A stretch of DNA of 6,891 nucleotides from an uncultured Eubacteriales bacterium (GTDB lineage Bacteria > Bacillota > Clostridia > Oscillospirales > Acutalibacteraceae), in the NCBI GenBank assembly GCA_934667845.1, contig CAKUMQ010000093.1, positions 1 through 6,891 of the forward strand, in the 5' to 3' direction. Below are positions 1 through 6,081 of the stretch, one piece after another (the stretch's first letter is position 1; every line of letters begins with the position of its first letter). The translations under genes were made by a program, and so were the position numbers. The notes under the pieces were generated by a model. The model was given only the letters and a program-made list of their open reading frames with translations, had not been told where the DNA came from and did no database searches.

Positions 1-1492
1 TAAAGCCGATATATTCGAGCGAGTCACCCGCAGTGGCTGCGGCGGAAACCGTGCTGCCGGAGAATTTTTCCGCGATATTATAGGTGGGGATCTCCGCCAG
101 CAGGTCGTTGGCTCCGGATACGGTCGTGATGTCGAGAATTCCCCCGGCGATGTCCTTGACGCGGTCGATCTCCGAAACCTCCGTCATACGGAGGGAGGAG
201 ATCGCCGGGGCGCCCTGGCGGTAGCCGGCGTTGGCGATCAGCTCGACGGTGTTGTTTTTATATTCGGCAAAGGTGTAGGCGCCGCTGCCGAGCGGGGCGG
301 TATCCTTTTCGTGGATGGTGTCCAGTGCGCCGCGGGTGAAGCCCATCCGGTTCTGCGTCAGATCAAACGCCTCGGTGCTGCCGTAGTAGTGCAGCGGGGC
401 GATATAGACATTCAGCAGCGTGTACAGCTCCTGTTCGGTCAGGGAGTCAAGCGTGACGGAGATGCTGCGTTCATCCAGACGGCGGATGCCGCTGATCGTA
501 CTGCAGTCCACTCCGGCGCTGTCGGGGTCAAGCGCGCCGAATGTGCGGATGAACTCCTCCGTCGTCGCCGTGAGTATGTCTGCGGACGCCGCCGATTCCT
601 CTTTGGCGTAGCTTACGGCATCGCCCTTGTATTTTTTGAATGTTTCTTCAAAAAACGTGGTCGGGGAGGGGTAAAAGCCCTTATTGAGTTCAAACTTCCG
701 CTCGGACACATTCGTGGTCAGCACACCGTTTTCGACGCTGGCATAGCCCCATATGACCATTGCCAGTGCGGTGCGCAGTCCTTCGGATCCGGCGACCGCC
801 GCGGGGGGGAAGTGGATGTATTTTTCAGAAAACTGGCGGTATTTTTCATTGCAGTAATCTATCGTCTGCAAAATATCCTTTTCCCAGTTTTGCCGCAGCG
901 TTGTCCAGAACCAGTCCGTCTGATCAGAGAGATCCTCGCCGACAGCCTCGGGCCAGCCCTTTTTATAAATGGCCTGTGCCGCCTTTTTGTATTTGTCAAA
1001 GACGGAAACGGGTGTCTGCGTCTGGTAGTCTTTAAGGCCGGTGATCGGCAGCGACCCGACGGCGGAATAGCCCTCGTAGGCGCTGTCGCAGAGGACGTAA
1101 TAGGTGAAGATCAGGTCATCGGCGGTGATCGGCTCGCCGTCGCTGAACGTCATGCCGCTTTTCAGCGTGATCTGCACGGTAACATCACTGTCCGAGCGGG
1201 TGACGCGGATATCTGCGGGGCTGTAATAGGTGTAGCTTTTTCCGTGATAGGGGAACGTCTCGCCGTCTGTGCCGGAATAGATGATCTGCCCGCCGCGCTC
1301 GGTGGTCAGCAGATTGTCAAACAGCAGATCCACTACGGCGAGATCGCCCTCGGCGGCGGCAAAAAACGGACTGAACACCTGCGCACCGGCGGTGATCCCC
1401 ACGGAAAGATACGGCTTTGACCGCTGGCATCCGGCAAGTCCGGCAAGGCAAAGAGAGAGGACGATCAAAAGAGCAAAAATACGTCTGCGCAT
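1..1492 (-). CDS. ABC transporter substrate-binding lipoprotein, family 5 (peptide/nickel type), 3' end missing
   Basis: The minus-strand frame from ATG 1490-1492 is open for 497 codons and runs off the left edge. A ribosome binding site reading ACGGAGG lies 5 bases upstream (GGAGG at 1498-1502). Residues 1-22 are a lipoprotein signal peptide: MRRR, a hydrophobic core, and the lipobox L19-A20-G21-C22, so the mature protein should be lipid-anchored outside the membrane. Family 5 (SBP_bac_5, DppA/OppA-like) signatures are visible: 'FSDGEPITADDLIFTY' at 116-131 and 'PLGSGAYTF' at 400-408. These proteins capture oligopeptides or similar ligands and pass them to an ABC permease. The two signatures are about 285 residues apart, far more than in DppA/OppA; residues of about 160-325 look like an insertion rich in Lys, Trp and Tyr. 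Ligand unknown; transporter partners would lie beyond the left edge. Family call is firm, substrate is not. Confidence 0.9.
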   Translation of the reverse strand, partial: MRRRIFALLIVLSLCLAGLAGCQRSKPYLSVGITAGAQVFSPFFAAAEGDLAVVDLLFDNLLTTERGGQIIYSGTDGETFPYHGKSYTYYSPADIRVTRSDSDVTVQITLKSGMTFSDGEPITADDLIFTYYVLCDSAYEGYSAVGSLPITGLKDYQTQTPVSVFDKYKKAAQAIYKKGWPEAVGEDLSDQTDWFWTTLRQNWEKDILQTIDYCNEKYRQFSEKYIHFPPAAVAGSEGLRTALAMVIWGYASVENGVLTTNVSERKFELNKGFYPSPTTFFEETFKKYKGDAVSYAKEESAASADILTATTEEFIRTFGALDPDSAGVDCSTISGIRRLDERSISVTLDSLTEQELYTLLNVYIAPLHYYGSTEAFDLTQNRMGFTRGALDTIHEKDTAPLGSGAYTFAEYKNNTVELIANAGYRQGAPAISSLRMTEVSEIDRVKDIAGGILDITTVSGANDLLAEIPTYNIAEKFSGSTVSAAATAGDSLEYIGF

Positions 1493-1530
1493 AAAAACCT
1501 CCGTATCACAAAAGACAGTTTTTTGTTCAG

Positions 1531-1554
1531 CGGACGGCTTCGCCCTGCCGTCCG
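1531..1554 (-). other. GC-rich hairpin in the 5' leader of the substrate-binding protein mRNA
   Basis: CGGACGGC (1531-1538) and GCCGTCCG (1547-1554) form a perfect 8-base-pair stem with an 8-base loop. It lies inside the predicted leader, about 40 bases upstream of the start codon. Neither strand has a T-run directly after the stem, so it is not an intrinsic terminator. The A-rich stretch between it and the ribosome binding site can form only a weak AU stem (1508-1513 with 1521-1526). It could stabilise the mRNA, bind a regulator or act in attenuation. I do not recognise a known riboswitch class. Confidence 0.5.
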
Positions 1555-1596
1555 GAAAATATCCTGTACCAACATACATAGTATAATATAGGATAT

Positions 1597-1625
1597 AGTA
1601 TACCATAATTTTTTTCTGCCGTCAA
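1597..1625 (-). promoter_or_regulatory. Sigma-A type extended -10 promoter of the substrate-binding protein gene
   Basis: Read on the minus strand, the -35 box is TTGACG (1620-1625) and the -10 box is TATACT (1597-1602), separated by exactly 17 bases. A TG one base upstream of the -10 box makes it an extended -10. Each hexamer matches the vegetative consensus at five of six positions. Transcription would start near 1590, giving a leader of about 100 bases before the start codon at 1492. A second TATACT-like box lies 17 bases further downstream (1580-1585, minus strand) but has a poor -35. This is the strongest promoter in the window; I infer its activity from sequence only. Confidence 0.75.
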
Positions 1626-1718
1626 TTGCTTCTCCCGTTTTGCCGAAAAACGGCTGAAAATTTGTGCGGTTTTGTCGGTTTCCGGATGTTTTGCCGGGTG
1701 TGATTTCCGCACAGCGGC

Positions 1719-1750
1719 TTGCATTTAGAGGGAAAATGTGATACCATAAT
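1719..1750 (+). promoter_or_regulatory. Candidate promoter for the dUTPase gene (weak)
   Basis: TTGCAT at 1719-1724 can serve as a -35 box and TACCAT at 1743-1748 as a -10 box with an 18-base spacer; the overlapping CATAAT at 1745-1750 fits the -10 consensus better but leaves a 20-base spacer. Transcription would start near 1755, leaving a leader of about 30 bases that includes the ribosome binding site AGGAG (1769-1773). Some promoter must exist here because the upstream gene is divergent, but the exact boxes are uncertain. Confidence 0.35.
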
Positions 1751-1783
1751 GAGGAAAACGAATCAGACAGGAGAGACTGCCGT

Positions 1784-2272
1784 ATGAAACGTATCGCCCG
1801 ATTTGAACATGTGTCCGACGCACAGCTTGACCGCGCTTTTTCGGAGGAAAGCCGCCCGGGAAACGACCGGTTTATCCTGCCGCGGCGCGCCACCTCCGGC
1901 TCGGCGGGCTATGATTTTTTTGCGCCGTTTGACCTGACTGTACATCCCGGCGAAACGGTCACGGTGCCGACCGGTGTCCGTGTGTGGATGGAGGAGGGCT
2001 GGGTGCTGAAGCTCTATCCCCGCAGCGGTCTCGGGTTTAAATACCGGCTTCAGCTCAACAATACGGTCGGCATTATCGACAGCGACTATTATTATTCGGA
2101 TAACGAGGGGCATATTTTCATAAAAATATCCAATGATTCCTATGACGGAAAGACCGTGACAGTCGCCGCGGGCGAGGCGTTCGCGCAGGGCATCTTCTGC
2201 GAATACGGCATCACGGTGGACGATGACGCCACCGCCGTGCGCAACGGCGGCTTCGGCAGCACGACGAGGTGA
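1784..2272 (+). CDS. dut: dUTP diphosphatase (dUTPase), trimeric type
   Basis: This 162-residue protein hydrolyses dUTP to dUMP and pyrophosphate, keeping uracil out of DNA and supplying dUMP for thymidylate synthesis. All five motifs of the homotrimeric all-beta family can be seen in order: motif 1 SAGYDFFAP (40-48, with D44); motif 2 PRSGLGF (79-85); motif 3 NTVGIIDSDYY (93-103, with the catalytic Asp99); motif 4 GEAFAQGIF (130-138); motif 5 RNGGFGSTTR (153-162), the C-terminal arm that closes over the nucleotide. Motif 3 continues as YYYSDNEGHI instead of the common DYxGE, a short expansion I recall from other clostridial dUTPases. Length is normal. The start is ATG 1784, with AGGAG at 1769-1773 about 10 bases upstream. 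It begins a rightward unit and its stop overlaps the next gene's ribosome binding site. No catalytic motif is missing, so it should be active. Confidence 0.93.
   Translation: MKRIARFEHVSDAQLDRAFSEESRPGNDRFILPRRATSGSAGYDFFAPFDLTVHPGETVTVPTGVRVWMEEGWVLKLYPRSGLGFKYRLQLNNTVGIIDSDYYYSDNEGHIFIKISNDSYDGKTVTVAAGEAFAQGIFCEYGITVDDDATAVRNGGFGSTTR
2266..2272 (+). promoter_or_regulatory. Ribosome binding site that fixes the dehydrogenase start at ATG 2278
   Basis: GAGGTGA overlaps the last codons and TGA stop of the dUTPase gene and ends 5 bases before ATG 2278. An in-frame GTG at 2269 would give a protein three residues longer, but it has no Shine-Dalgarno sequence upstream and lies inside this site. 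The overlap implies translational coupling of the two genes. Confidence 0.75.
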
Positions 2273-2277
2273 GAAAA

Positions 2278-3228
2278 ATGCGGATCGTGATTCCCGACGC
2301 GGCTACGGTGACAAACGGCGATCTCTCGCTTGACCCTCTGCGCGAATTCGGCGAGCTGGTATTATATCCCCAAACGACCGCGGAGGAGCTGCCGCAGCGG
2401 CTTGCGGATGCCGATGCGGTGCTGTGCAACAAGGCGGTGATGGACAAGCGCAGCCTGCGTTTTGCATCTCATCTGCGGTATATCGGCCTGTTTGCCACGG
2501 GCTATAACAATATTGATCTTGCGTATACAACGGCGGCCGGCATCACGGTGTGCAACGCCGGCAGCTATTCTACCGAGGCGGTGGCGCAGCATGTGTGGGC
2601 ACTGATTCTGAATCGTTTTAGCTGCGTGGCGGAATATGACACCTTTGTGCGCGGCGGCGGGTGGATCGGCAGCGCCACATTTTCCCCGTTTGTCTATGCC
2701 ACGGACGAGCTTTGCGGCAAGACGATCGGCCTGATCGGCTACGGGCATATCGGTCGTGCCGTGGCGCGTATCGCGCGGGCGTTCGGGCTGACGGTGCTGG
2801 TGCACACCCGCACAAAGGGGGCGGATACCGATGTTGAGTTTGTTACGCTGCCAGAGCTTTTGACACGTGCGGATATCGTGTCGCTGCACTGTCCGCTTAC
2901 GCCGCAGACGCACGCGCTCATCAATGCAGAGACGCTTTCGCTCTGCAAGCCCGGCGCATTTCTGGTCAATACCTCGCGCGGCGCCGTTGTGGATGAAAAA
3001 GCGCTGCTGCAGGCGCTTTCCGCCGGACAGCTGTCCGGCGCAGCGCTGGATGTGCTGGAAACGGAGCCGATGGCCAAGGACTGCCCGCTGTTCGGCGCGA
3101 AAAACTGCGTAATCACGCCGCATGTCGCCTGGGCGCCGCTGACGACCCGCCAGCGCCTTTTGGGTATTGTGGCGGAAAATCTGCGGCAATATCTGCGCGG
3201 AACGCCGGTCAATGTGGTGCGGGAATAA
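2278..3228 (+). CDS. D-2-hydroxyacid dehydrogenase (glycerate/hydroxypyruvate-type, NAD(P)-dependent)
   Basis: A 316-residue protein of the D-isomer 2-hydroxyacid dehydrogenase family, which reversibly reduces 2-keto acids such as hydroxypyruvate or glyoxylate in the cytoplasm. Counting from ATG 2278: an N-terminal substrate-binding domain with 'LFATGYNNID' (71-80); the Rossmann fingerprint GYGHIG (154-159); and the catalytic triad Arg234 (in NTSRGAVVDE), Glu263 (in DVLETEP) and His282 (in TPHVAW). The tail 'NLRQYLRGTPVNVV' is typical of members labelled glycerate dehydrogenase. After the second Rossmann strand the usual Asp is replaced by HTRTK (176-180), so NADP use is possible. There is no C-terminal ACT domain, which argues against a standard regulated SerA phosphoglycerate dehydrogenase. 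It is translationally coupled to dUTPase, with no obvious metabolic link. Family certain; substrate unproven. Confidence 0.9.
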   Translation: MRIVIPDAATVTNGDLSLDPLREFGELVLYPQTTAEELPQRLADADAVLCNKAVMDKRSLRFASHLRYIGLFATGYNNIDLAYTTAAGITVCNAGSYSTEAVAQHVWALILNRFSCVAEYDTFVRGGGWIGSATFSPFVYATDELCGKTIGLIGYGHIGRAVARIARAFGLTVLVHTRTKGADTDVEFVTLPELLTRADIVSLHCPLTPQTHALINAETLSLCKPGAFLVNTSRGAVVDEKALLQALSAGQLSGAALDVLETEPMAKDCPLFGAKNCVITPHVAWAPLTTRQRLLGIVAENLRQYLRGTPVNVVRE

Positions 3229-3268
3229 CCGATTGACTGACATAGGCTGGAAATTTGGCGGGAAAGTC

Positions 3269-3297
3269 TTGTAATTCGGCGAAAAATCCGCTATAAT
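3269..3297 (+). promoter_or_regulatory. Sigma-A type promoter of the M50 protease-scpAB operon
   Basis: A perfect -10 box TATAAT (3292-3297) lies 17 bases downstream of a -35 box TTGTAA (3269-3274). Transcription would start near 3304, leaving a leader of about 29 bases with the strong ribosome binding site AGAAAGGAG. It lies in the 104-base gap after the dehydrogenase. I see no intrinsic terminator in that gap, so read-through from the upstream unit may add to this promoter. Confidence 0.7.
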
Positions 3298-3332
3298 AAT
3301 AGGAATTCCCGTTAGCAGAAAGGAGCAACGCC

Positions 3333-4040
3333 ATGCTGCGTGCTTTACTGAGCAATAGCCACGGCTTTGCCGGAGCCGCGATGATCATTATCAGCTATAC
3401 CGTGCTGATTCTGCTGATGCTGCCGGCACATGAGCTGGCACACGGCTGGGCAGCCAACCGGCTCGGCGACCCGACGGCAAAATGGGCGGGGCGGCTGACG
3501 CTCAACCCCTTTGCCCATCTGGATACCGTCGGCACGATTATGCTGCTCACGGTGGGGATCGGCTACGCGAAGCCTGTTCCGGTCGATCCGCGCAATTTCC
3601 GCAGCCCGAAGCGCGACATGGCGCTGACCGCTCTGGCGGGACCAGTGTCCAACCTGCTGATGGCGATCATCTCGGTCGGCTTGTTTGCGCTGTGCGCCCT
3701 GCTGTTCCCGAACCAGCTTCAGGTGAGCAACGGGACGGTCTATTACAGCTCGCCCGTCATCCTCTATCTGTATATTTTCCTGATCGAGGTGTGCGCATCC
3801 GTCAACTTATCCCTCGCGGTATTCAACCTGATTCCCGTGCCGCCGCTCGACGGCTCGCGGATATTCAGCGCCGTTCTGCCCGACCGCTTTTTCTGGCGGA
3901 TCCAGCAGTATGAGCGCATTATCGGTATCGTCTTCATGGTGATCGTGTTCTCCGGCGTGATGGATACGCCGCTGTACTGGCTGCACCACGGTCTCGGCGG
4001 GGTCATCTGCCGGATGTTCGGGCTGCCGAATCTGTTTTAA
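3333..4040 (+). CDS. Site-2 protease family membrane metalloprotease (peptidase M50)
   Basis: A 235-residue multi-pass membrane protein of the M50 group that cleaves substrates within the membrane. The zinc site is H33-E34-L-A-H37 in the first long hydrophobic segment (about 16-38). The third ligand is expected at Asp173 in 'NLIPVPPLDG' (165-174), the second M50 signature. Between them are 'GRLTLNPFAHLDTVGT' (53-68) and 'ALAGPVSNLLMA' (100-111), both typical of the compact YwhC/Rip-like subgroup. There is no PDZ domain, unlike RseP or SpoIVFB relatives with extra domains. Further hydrophobic segments lie around 98-124, 140-165 and 194-210. The start ATG 3333 has AGGAG (3321-3325) 7 bases upstream. 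It leads the operon and ends 11 bases before scpA. The substrate is unknown; I recall this protease family preceding scpA in other Clostridia, so the association is probably conserved. Confidence 0.92.
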   Translation: MLRALLSNSHGFAGAAMIIISYTVLILLMLPAHELAHGWAANRLGDPTAKWAGRLTLNPFAHLDTVGTIMLLTVGIGYAKPVPVDPRNFRSPKRDMALTALAGPVSNLLMAIISVGLFALCALLFPNQLQVSNGTVYYSSPVILYLYIFLIEVCASVNLSLAVFNLIPVPPLDGSRIFSAVLPDRFFWRIQQYERIIGIVFMVIVFSGVMDTPLYWLHHGLGGVICRMFGLPNLF

Positions 4041-4051
4041 GGCGGAAAAGC

Positions 4052-4795
4052 ATGGATGTGATCTCCTACAAGCTGCCGGTTTTTGAAGGGCCGCTGGATC
4101 TGCTGCTCTTTCTCGTGCAGAAAAACAAACTGAATATCTGTGATATCCCGATCGCCGAGATACTCGATCAGTATATGGATGCCATCCGGCAGATGCAGGA
4201 GACAGATCTCGAGGTGGCGACCGAATTTCTCGACATGGCGGCGCGGCTGGTGCAGATCAAGTCGGCTATGCTGCTGCCGCGCCATGAAGAGGAGACAGAG
4301 CAGCTGAAAAAGGAGCTGTCCGGCGAGCTGATCGAATATCAGCTGTGCCGCGAAACGGCACAGCGGCTTGCCGAACGCTATCTCGGCGGTCTGGTCTTTG
4401 TCCGCGAGCCGACGGAGATCGAGCCGGATCACCGCTATCGGCGGCGCCATGCCGCATTGGAGCTGACAGATGCCTACCTCGCCGCGGCGGGGCGGGGCAA
4501 ACGCCGTTTGCCGCCGCCCGTGCAGGCGTTTCAGGGGATCGTTGCCCGGACGGTCGTCTCGGTCTCGTCGCGCATCATCCGTGTGCTGCGGCGGCTGCGC
4601 GGCCGCGACGCGGTGGTGTATGATGAATTCTTTTCGGATGCGGGCAGCCGCTCAGAGCTTGTTGCGACCTTTCTTGCGCTGCTCGAGCTGGTCAAAGCCA
4701 AGCGCGTCGCCGTAAACGGCGAGGGGGAGGGCCAGACGGTGACCCCTCTTGGCGGCAGCGCGGCTGAGGAAGAGCTGGTCAGCGACTTCGACTGA
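4052..4795 (+). CDS. scpA: Segregation and condensation protein A (kleisin of SMC-ScpAB)
   Basis: A 247-residue kleisin that bridges the SMC ATPase heads and, with ScpB, forms the bacterial condensin that loads near the origin and aligns and compacts sister chromosomes. The N-terminal ScpA signature 'FEGPLDLLLFLVQKNKLNI' is at 11-29, followed by the helices that contact the SMC neck ('TEFLDMAARLVQIKSAMLLP', 57-76). A variable, charged linker spans about 78-160. The C-terminal winged helix that binds the SMC head is at about 188-222, with 'SRSELVATFLALLELVK' at 199-215. Length is normal. The start ATG 4052 lies 11 bases after the protease stop, with only a modest ribosome binding site (GGCGGAAAAG), so coupling to upstream translation is likely. 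scpB follows after 14 bases, the usual pairing. Confidence 0.95.
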   Translation: MDVISYKLPVFEGPLDLLLFLVQKNKLNICDIPIAEILDQYMDAIRQMQETDLEVATEFLDMAARLVQIKSAMLLPRHEEETEQLKKELSGELIEYQLCRETAQRLAERYLGGLVFVREPTEIEPDHRYRRRHAALELTDAYLAAAGRGKRRLPPPVQAFQGIVARTVVSVSSRIIRVLRRLRGRDAVVYDEFFSDAGSRSELVATFLALLELVKAKRVAVNGEGEGQTVTPLGGSAAEEELVSDFD

Positions 4796-4809
4796 AAACG
4801 GGGGATGAC

Positions 4810-5412
4810 ATGGAAATCAAGGAATATAAAGCGGCGATCGAGGCTGTCCTTTTTGCCAGCGGCGAGCCGGTCGCACTGTCCCGTATGGCGGAGGCGCTGG
4901 AGCTGGATGCCGAGACGACGCTGCGGCTGTTGGAGGATCTCGCCAATGAGTACGCCATGCGCGGCGGCGGGCTGCGCATCCTGAAGCTGGACAACAGCTA
5001 CCAGATGAGCACCGCTCCCGCCTATGCCCAGCCGGTGCGCCGTGCACTGGATCTGCGCCGCAACACGCCGCTGTCACAGGCAGCGATGGAGGTGCTGGCG
5101 ATCGTCGCCTATAATCAGCCGGTCACGCGCGCCTTTGTGGATCAGGTGCGCGGTGTGGACTGCGGCGCGGTGATGCAGGGGCTGTCCGCCAAAGGACTGA
5201 TCGAGGAACGCGGCAGACTTGAGCTGCCGGGACGGCCGCTGCTTTACGGCACCACGCCGGACTTTCTCCGCTGCTTCGGGATCAGCTCGCTTGCGGAGCT
5301 GCCGCCGCTGCCGCAGAAGGATACCAACGGCGTACTGGTCGAGCCGACGCTTGAGGAGATGATCGAAGCGAATGAAGCAGGAACACCCCGCGAGACGGAG
5401 CCGCACACATGA
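4810..5412 (+). CDS. scpB: Segregation and condensation protein B
   Basis: A 200-residue ScpB. It dimerises and binds the central linker of ScpA to complete the SMC-ScpAB condensin. It is made of two winged-helix domains: about 5-80 ('AAIEAVLFASGEPV' at 8-21 is the usual opening) and about 85-165. Family signatures are 'LSQAAMEVLAIVAYNQPVTR' (88-107), followed by the 'RGVDC' motif (114-118), and 'GRPLLYGTTPDFLRCFGI' (141-158). The tail after about 168 is acidic and likely disordered. The start ATG 4810 has a G-rich ribosome binding site at 4800-4805. The last codons overlap the next start in an ATGA arrangement (5409-5412), which suggests translational coupling to the DUF2953 gene. Domain order and length are ordinary. 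Confidence 0.95.
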   Translation: MEIKEYKAAIEAVLFASGEPVALSRMAEALELDAETTLRLLEDLANEYAMRGGGLRILKLDNSYQMSTAPAYAQPVRRALDLRRNTPLSQAAMEVLAIVAYNQPVTRAFVDQVRGVDCGAVMQGLSAKGLIEERGRLELPGRPLLYGTTPDFLRCFGISSLAELPPLPQKDTNGVLVEPTLEEMIEANEAGTPRETEPHT

Positions 5413-6077
5413 AGGTGCTTTTGATCGTGCTGGCGGTGCTGCTCGGGCTTCTGCTTCTGCCGCTGCTCCTTCTGGCGATTCCCGTGCGCGTTTATGTGGC
5501 GTTTGACGGGGTGCTGACCGTGAGTCTCCGGCTGTTCGGCATCCGCTTTCGCATTTTTTCCCCCGCGGCAGAGCCGAAAAAAACGCCCGAAAAAAAAGAA
5601 AAACAGCTGCCGAAAAAAGAACAGGCAGCCGATTCTGCGGTGCGGGACAAGCTCGAGGAGCTGAACCGTGCGCTCCGAGCGGAGGGTGTCGGCGGATATA
5701 TCCGCTTTGCCCGCCGACTGCTCGCCGAGATCGGTCACACGCTCGTCAGGATCGGCCGCGCCGTATCGGTGCGCAAGCTGGTTTTACATGCGGCGGTTGC
5801 GGCGGAGGAGTCCGACGGGACTGCGCTGCGGTTCGGGCGTGTGTCCGCCGCGCTGGCATCGACGCAGACGCTTCTTTCGCAGACAGTGAAGCTGAAAAAA
5901 AGCGATGTGCGGGTCACACCGGACTTTTTGGCGGATGCCCCGTCCGTCACGCTCTATGCCGTAGTGCGCATCTGTCCGCTTTGGGCGCTCTCTGCGGCGG
6001 CAGGAGGATTTTTCCGGATCTGGGGGTATACTAAACACAAACTCGCGGAGGCAAAGCCCTCCGCTCAGGGAGGTTGA
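5409..6077 (+). CDS. DUF2953 domain membrane-anchored protein
   Basis: A 222-residue protein that I assign to DUF2953, an uncharacterised clostridial/Bacillus family (YtfI is, I believe, the Bacillus subtilis relative). Residues 4-25 are a single long Leu-rich membrane segment at the N terminus. Then come a short beta-like stretch (26-50, 'VRVYVAFDGVLTVSLRLFGI'), a strongly charged Lys/Glu/Pro linker (about 52-75) and a second conserved-looking part (about 117-190) with 'RKLVLHAAVAAEESDGTALR' at 122-141, reminiscent of the family core. The start overlaps scpB by four bases. gerW starts 4 bases after its stop, and ytfI-ytfJ are also adjacent in Bacillus as I recall, which points to a role at the forespore or cell envelope. 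The linker is encoded by A-runs of 5-8 bases. The function is unknown; the assignment rests on architecture plus context. Confidence 0.75.
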   Translation: MKVLLIVLAVLLGLLLLPLLLLAIPVRVYVAFDGVLTVSLRLFGIRFRIFSPAAEPKKTPEKKEKQLPKKEQAADSAVRDKLEELNRALRAEGVGGYIRFARRLLAEIGHTLVRIGRAVSVRKLVLHAAVAAEESDGTALRFGRVSAALASTQTLLSQTVKLKKSDVRVTPDFLADAPSVTLYAVVRICPLWALSAAAGGFFRIWGYTKHKLAEAKPSAQGG

Positions 6078-6081
6078 TGAT

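Larger units (their letters stand above)
1493..1783. other. Divergent intergenic region between the transporter gene and the dUTPase gene
   Basis: This 291-base spacer has no supported gene and is AT-richer than its flanks around 1570-1615. Besides the minus-strand promoter and leader hairpin it holds: an 8-base direct repeat ATAGTATA at 1578-1585 and 1595-1602; a 10-base direct repeat ATACCATAAT at 1600-1609 and 1741-1750, each copy lying in or beside a -10 region; and a 7-base inverted repeat TGTGCGG/CCGCACA at 1663-1669 and 1707-1713. The short repeats may be operators or chance. The short minus-strand reading frames here have no coding signature that I recognise. Confidence 0.6.

Noticed and set aside
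311..1420. Plus-strand open frame of 369 codons
   Set aside because: It is antisense to the substrate-binding protein, whose minus-strand frame has a lipobox, family motifs and a ribosome binding site. The long plus frame is a by-product of high GC, and its translation has no recognisable domain.
1582..1587. TATAAT on the plus strand as a rightward promoter
   Set aside because: There is no -35 element 16-18 bases upstream (1559-1564 reads ATATCC), and the distance to the dUTPase start is about 200 bases. The string belongs to the AT-rich leftward promoter area.
1642..1654. GCCG-AAAAA-CGGC hairpin in the intergenic region
   Set aside because: The stem is four base pairs, with no terminator-like T-run and a position upstream of both promoters; likely chance.
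1465..1893. Minus-strand open frame of 142 codons spanning the intergenic region
   Set aside because: It overlaps the transporter start, the promoter and the dUTPase 5' end, has no good ribosome binding site, and contains no domain I recognise.
2362..3243. Minus-strand open frame of 293 codons
   Set aside because: It is antisense to the dehydrogenase, which carries the full catalytic triad and Rossmann motif. The minus frame product is Arg/His/Gln-rich and low in plausible motifs.
3229..3332. Intrinsic terminator after the dehydrogenase
   Set aside because: Only 3-4 base-pair inverted repeats occur and no T-run follows any of them.
5589..5600. Programmed -1 frameshift in the DUF2953 gene
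   Set aside because: The A_AAA_AAA heptamer is present, but I see no stimulatory structure, and the -1 product would have no recognisable domain. The zero-frame protein is complete.
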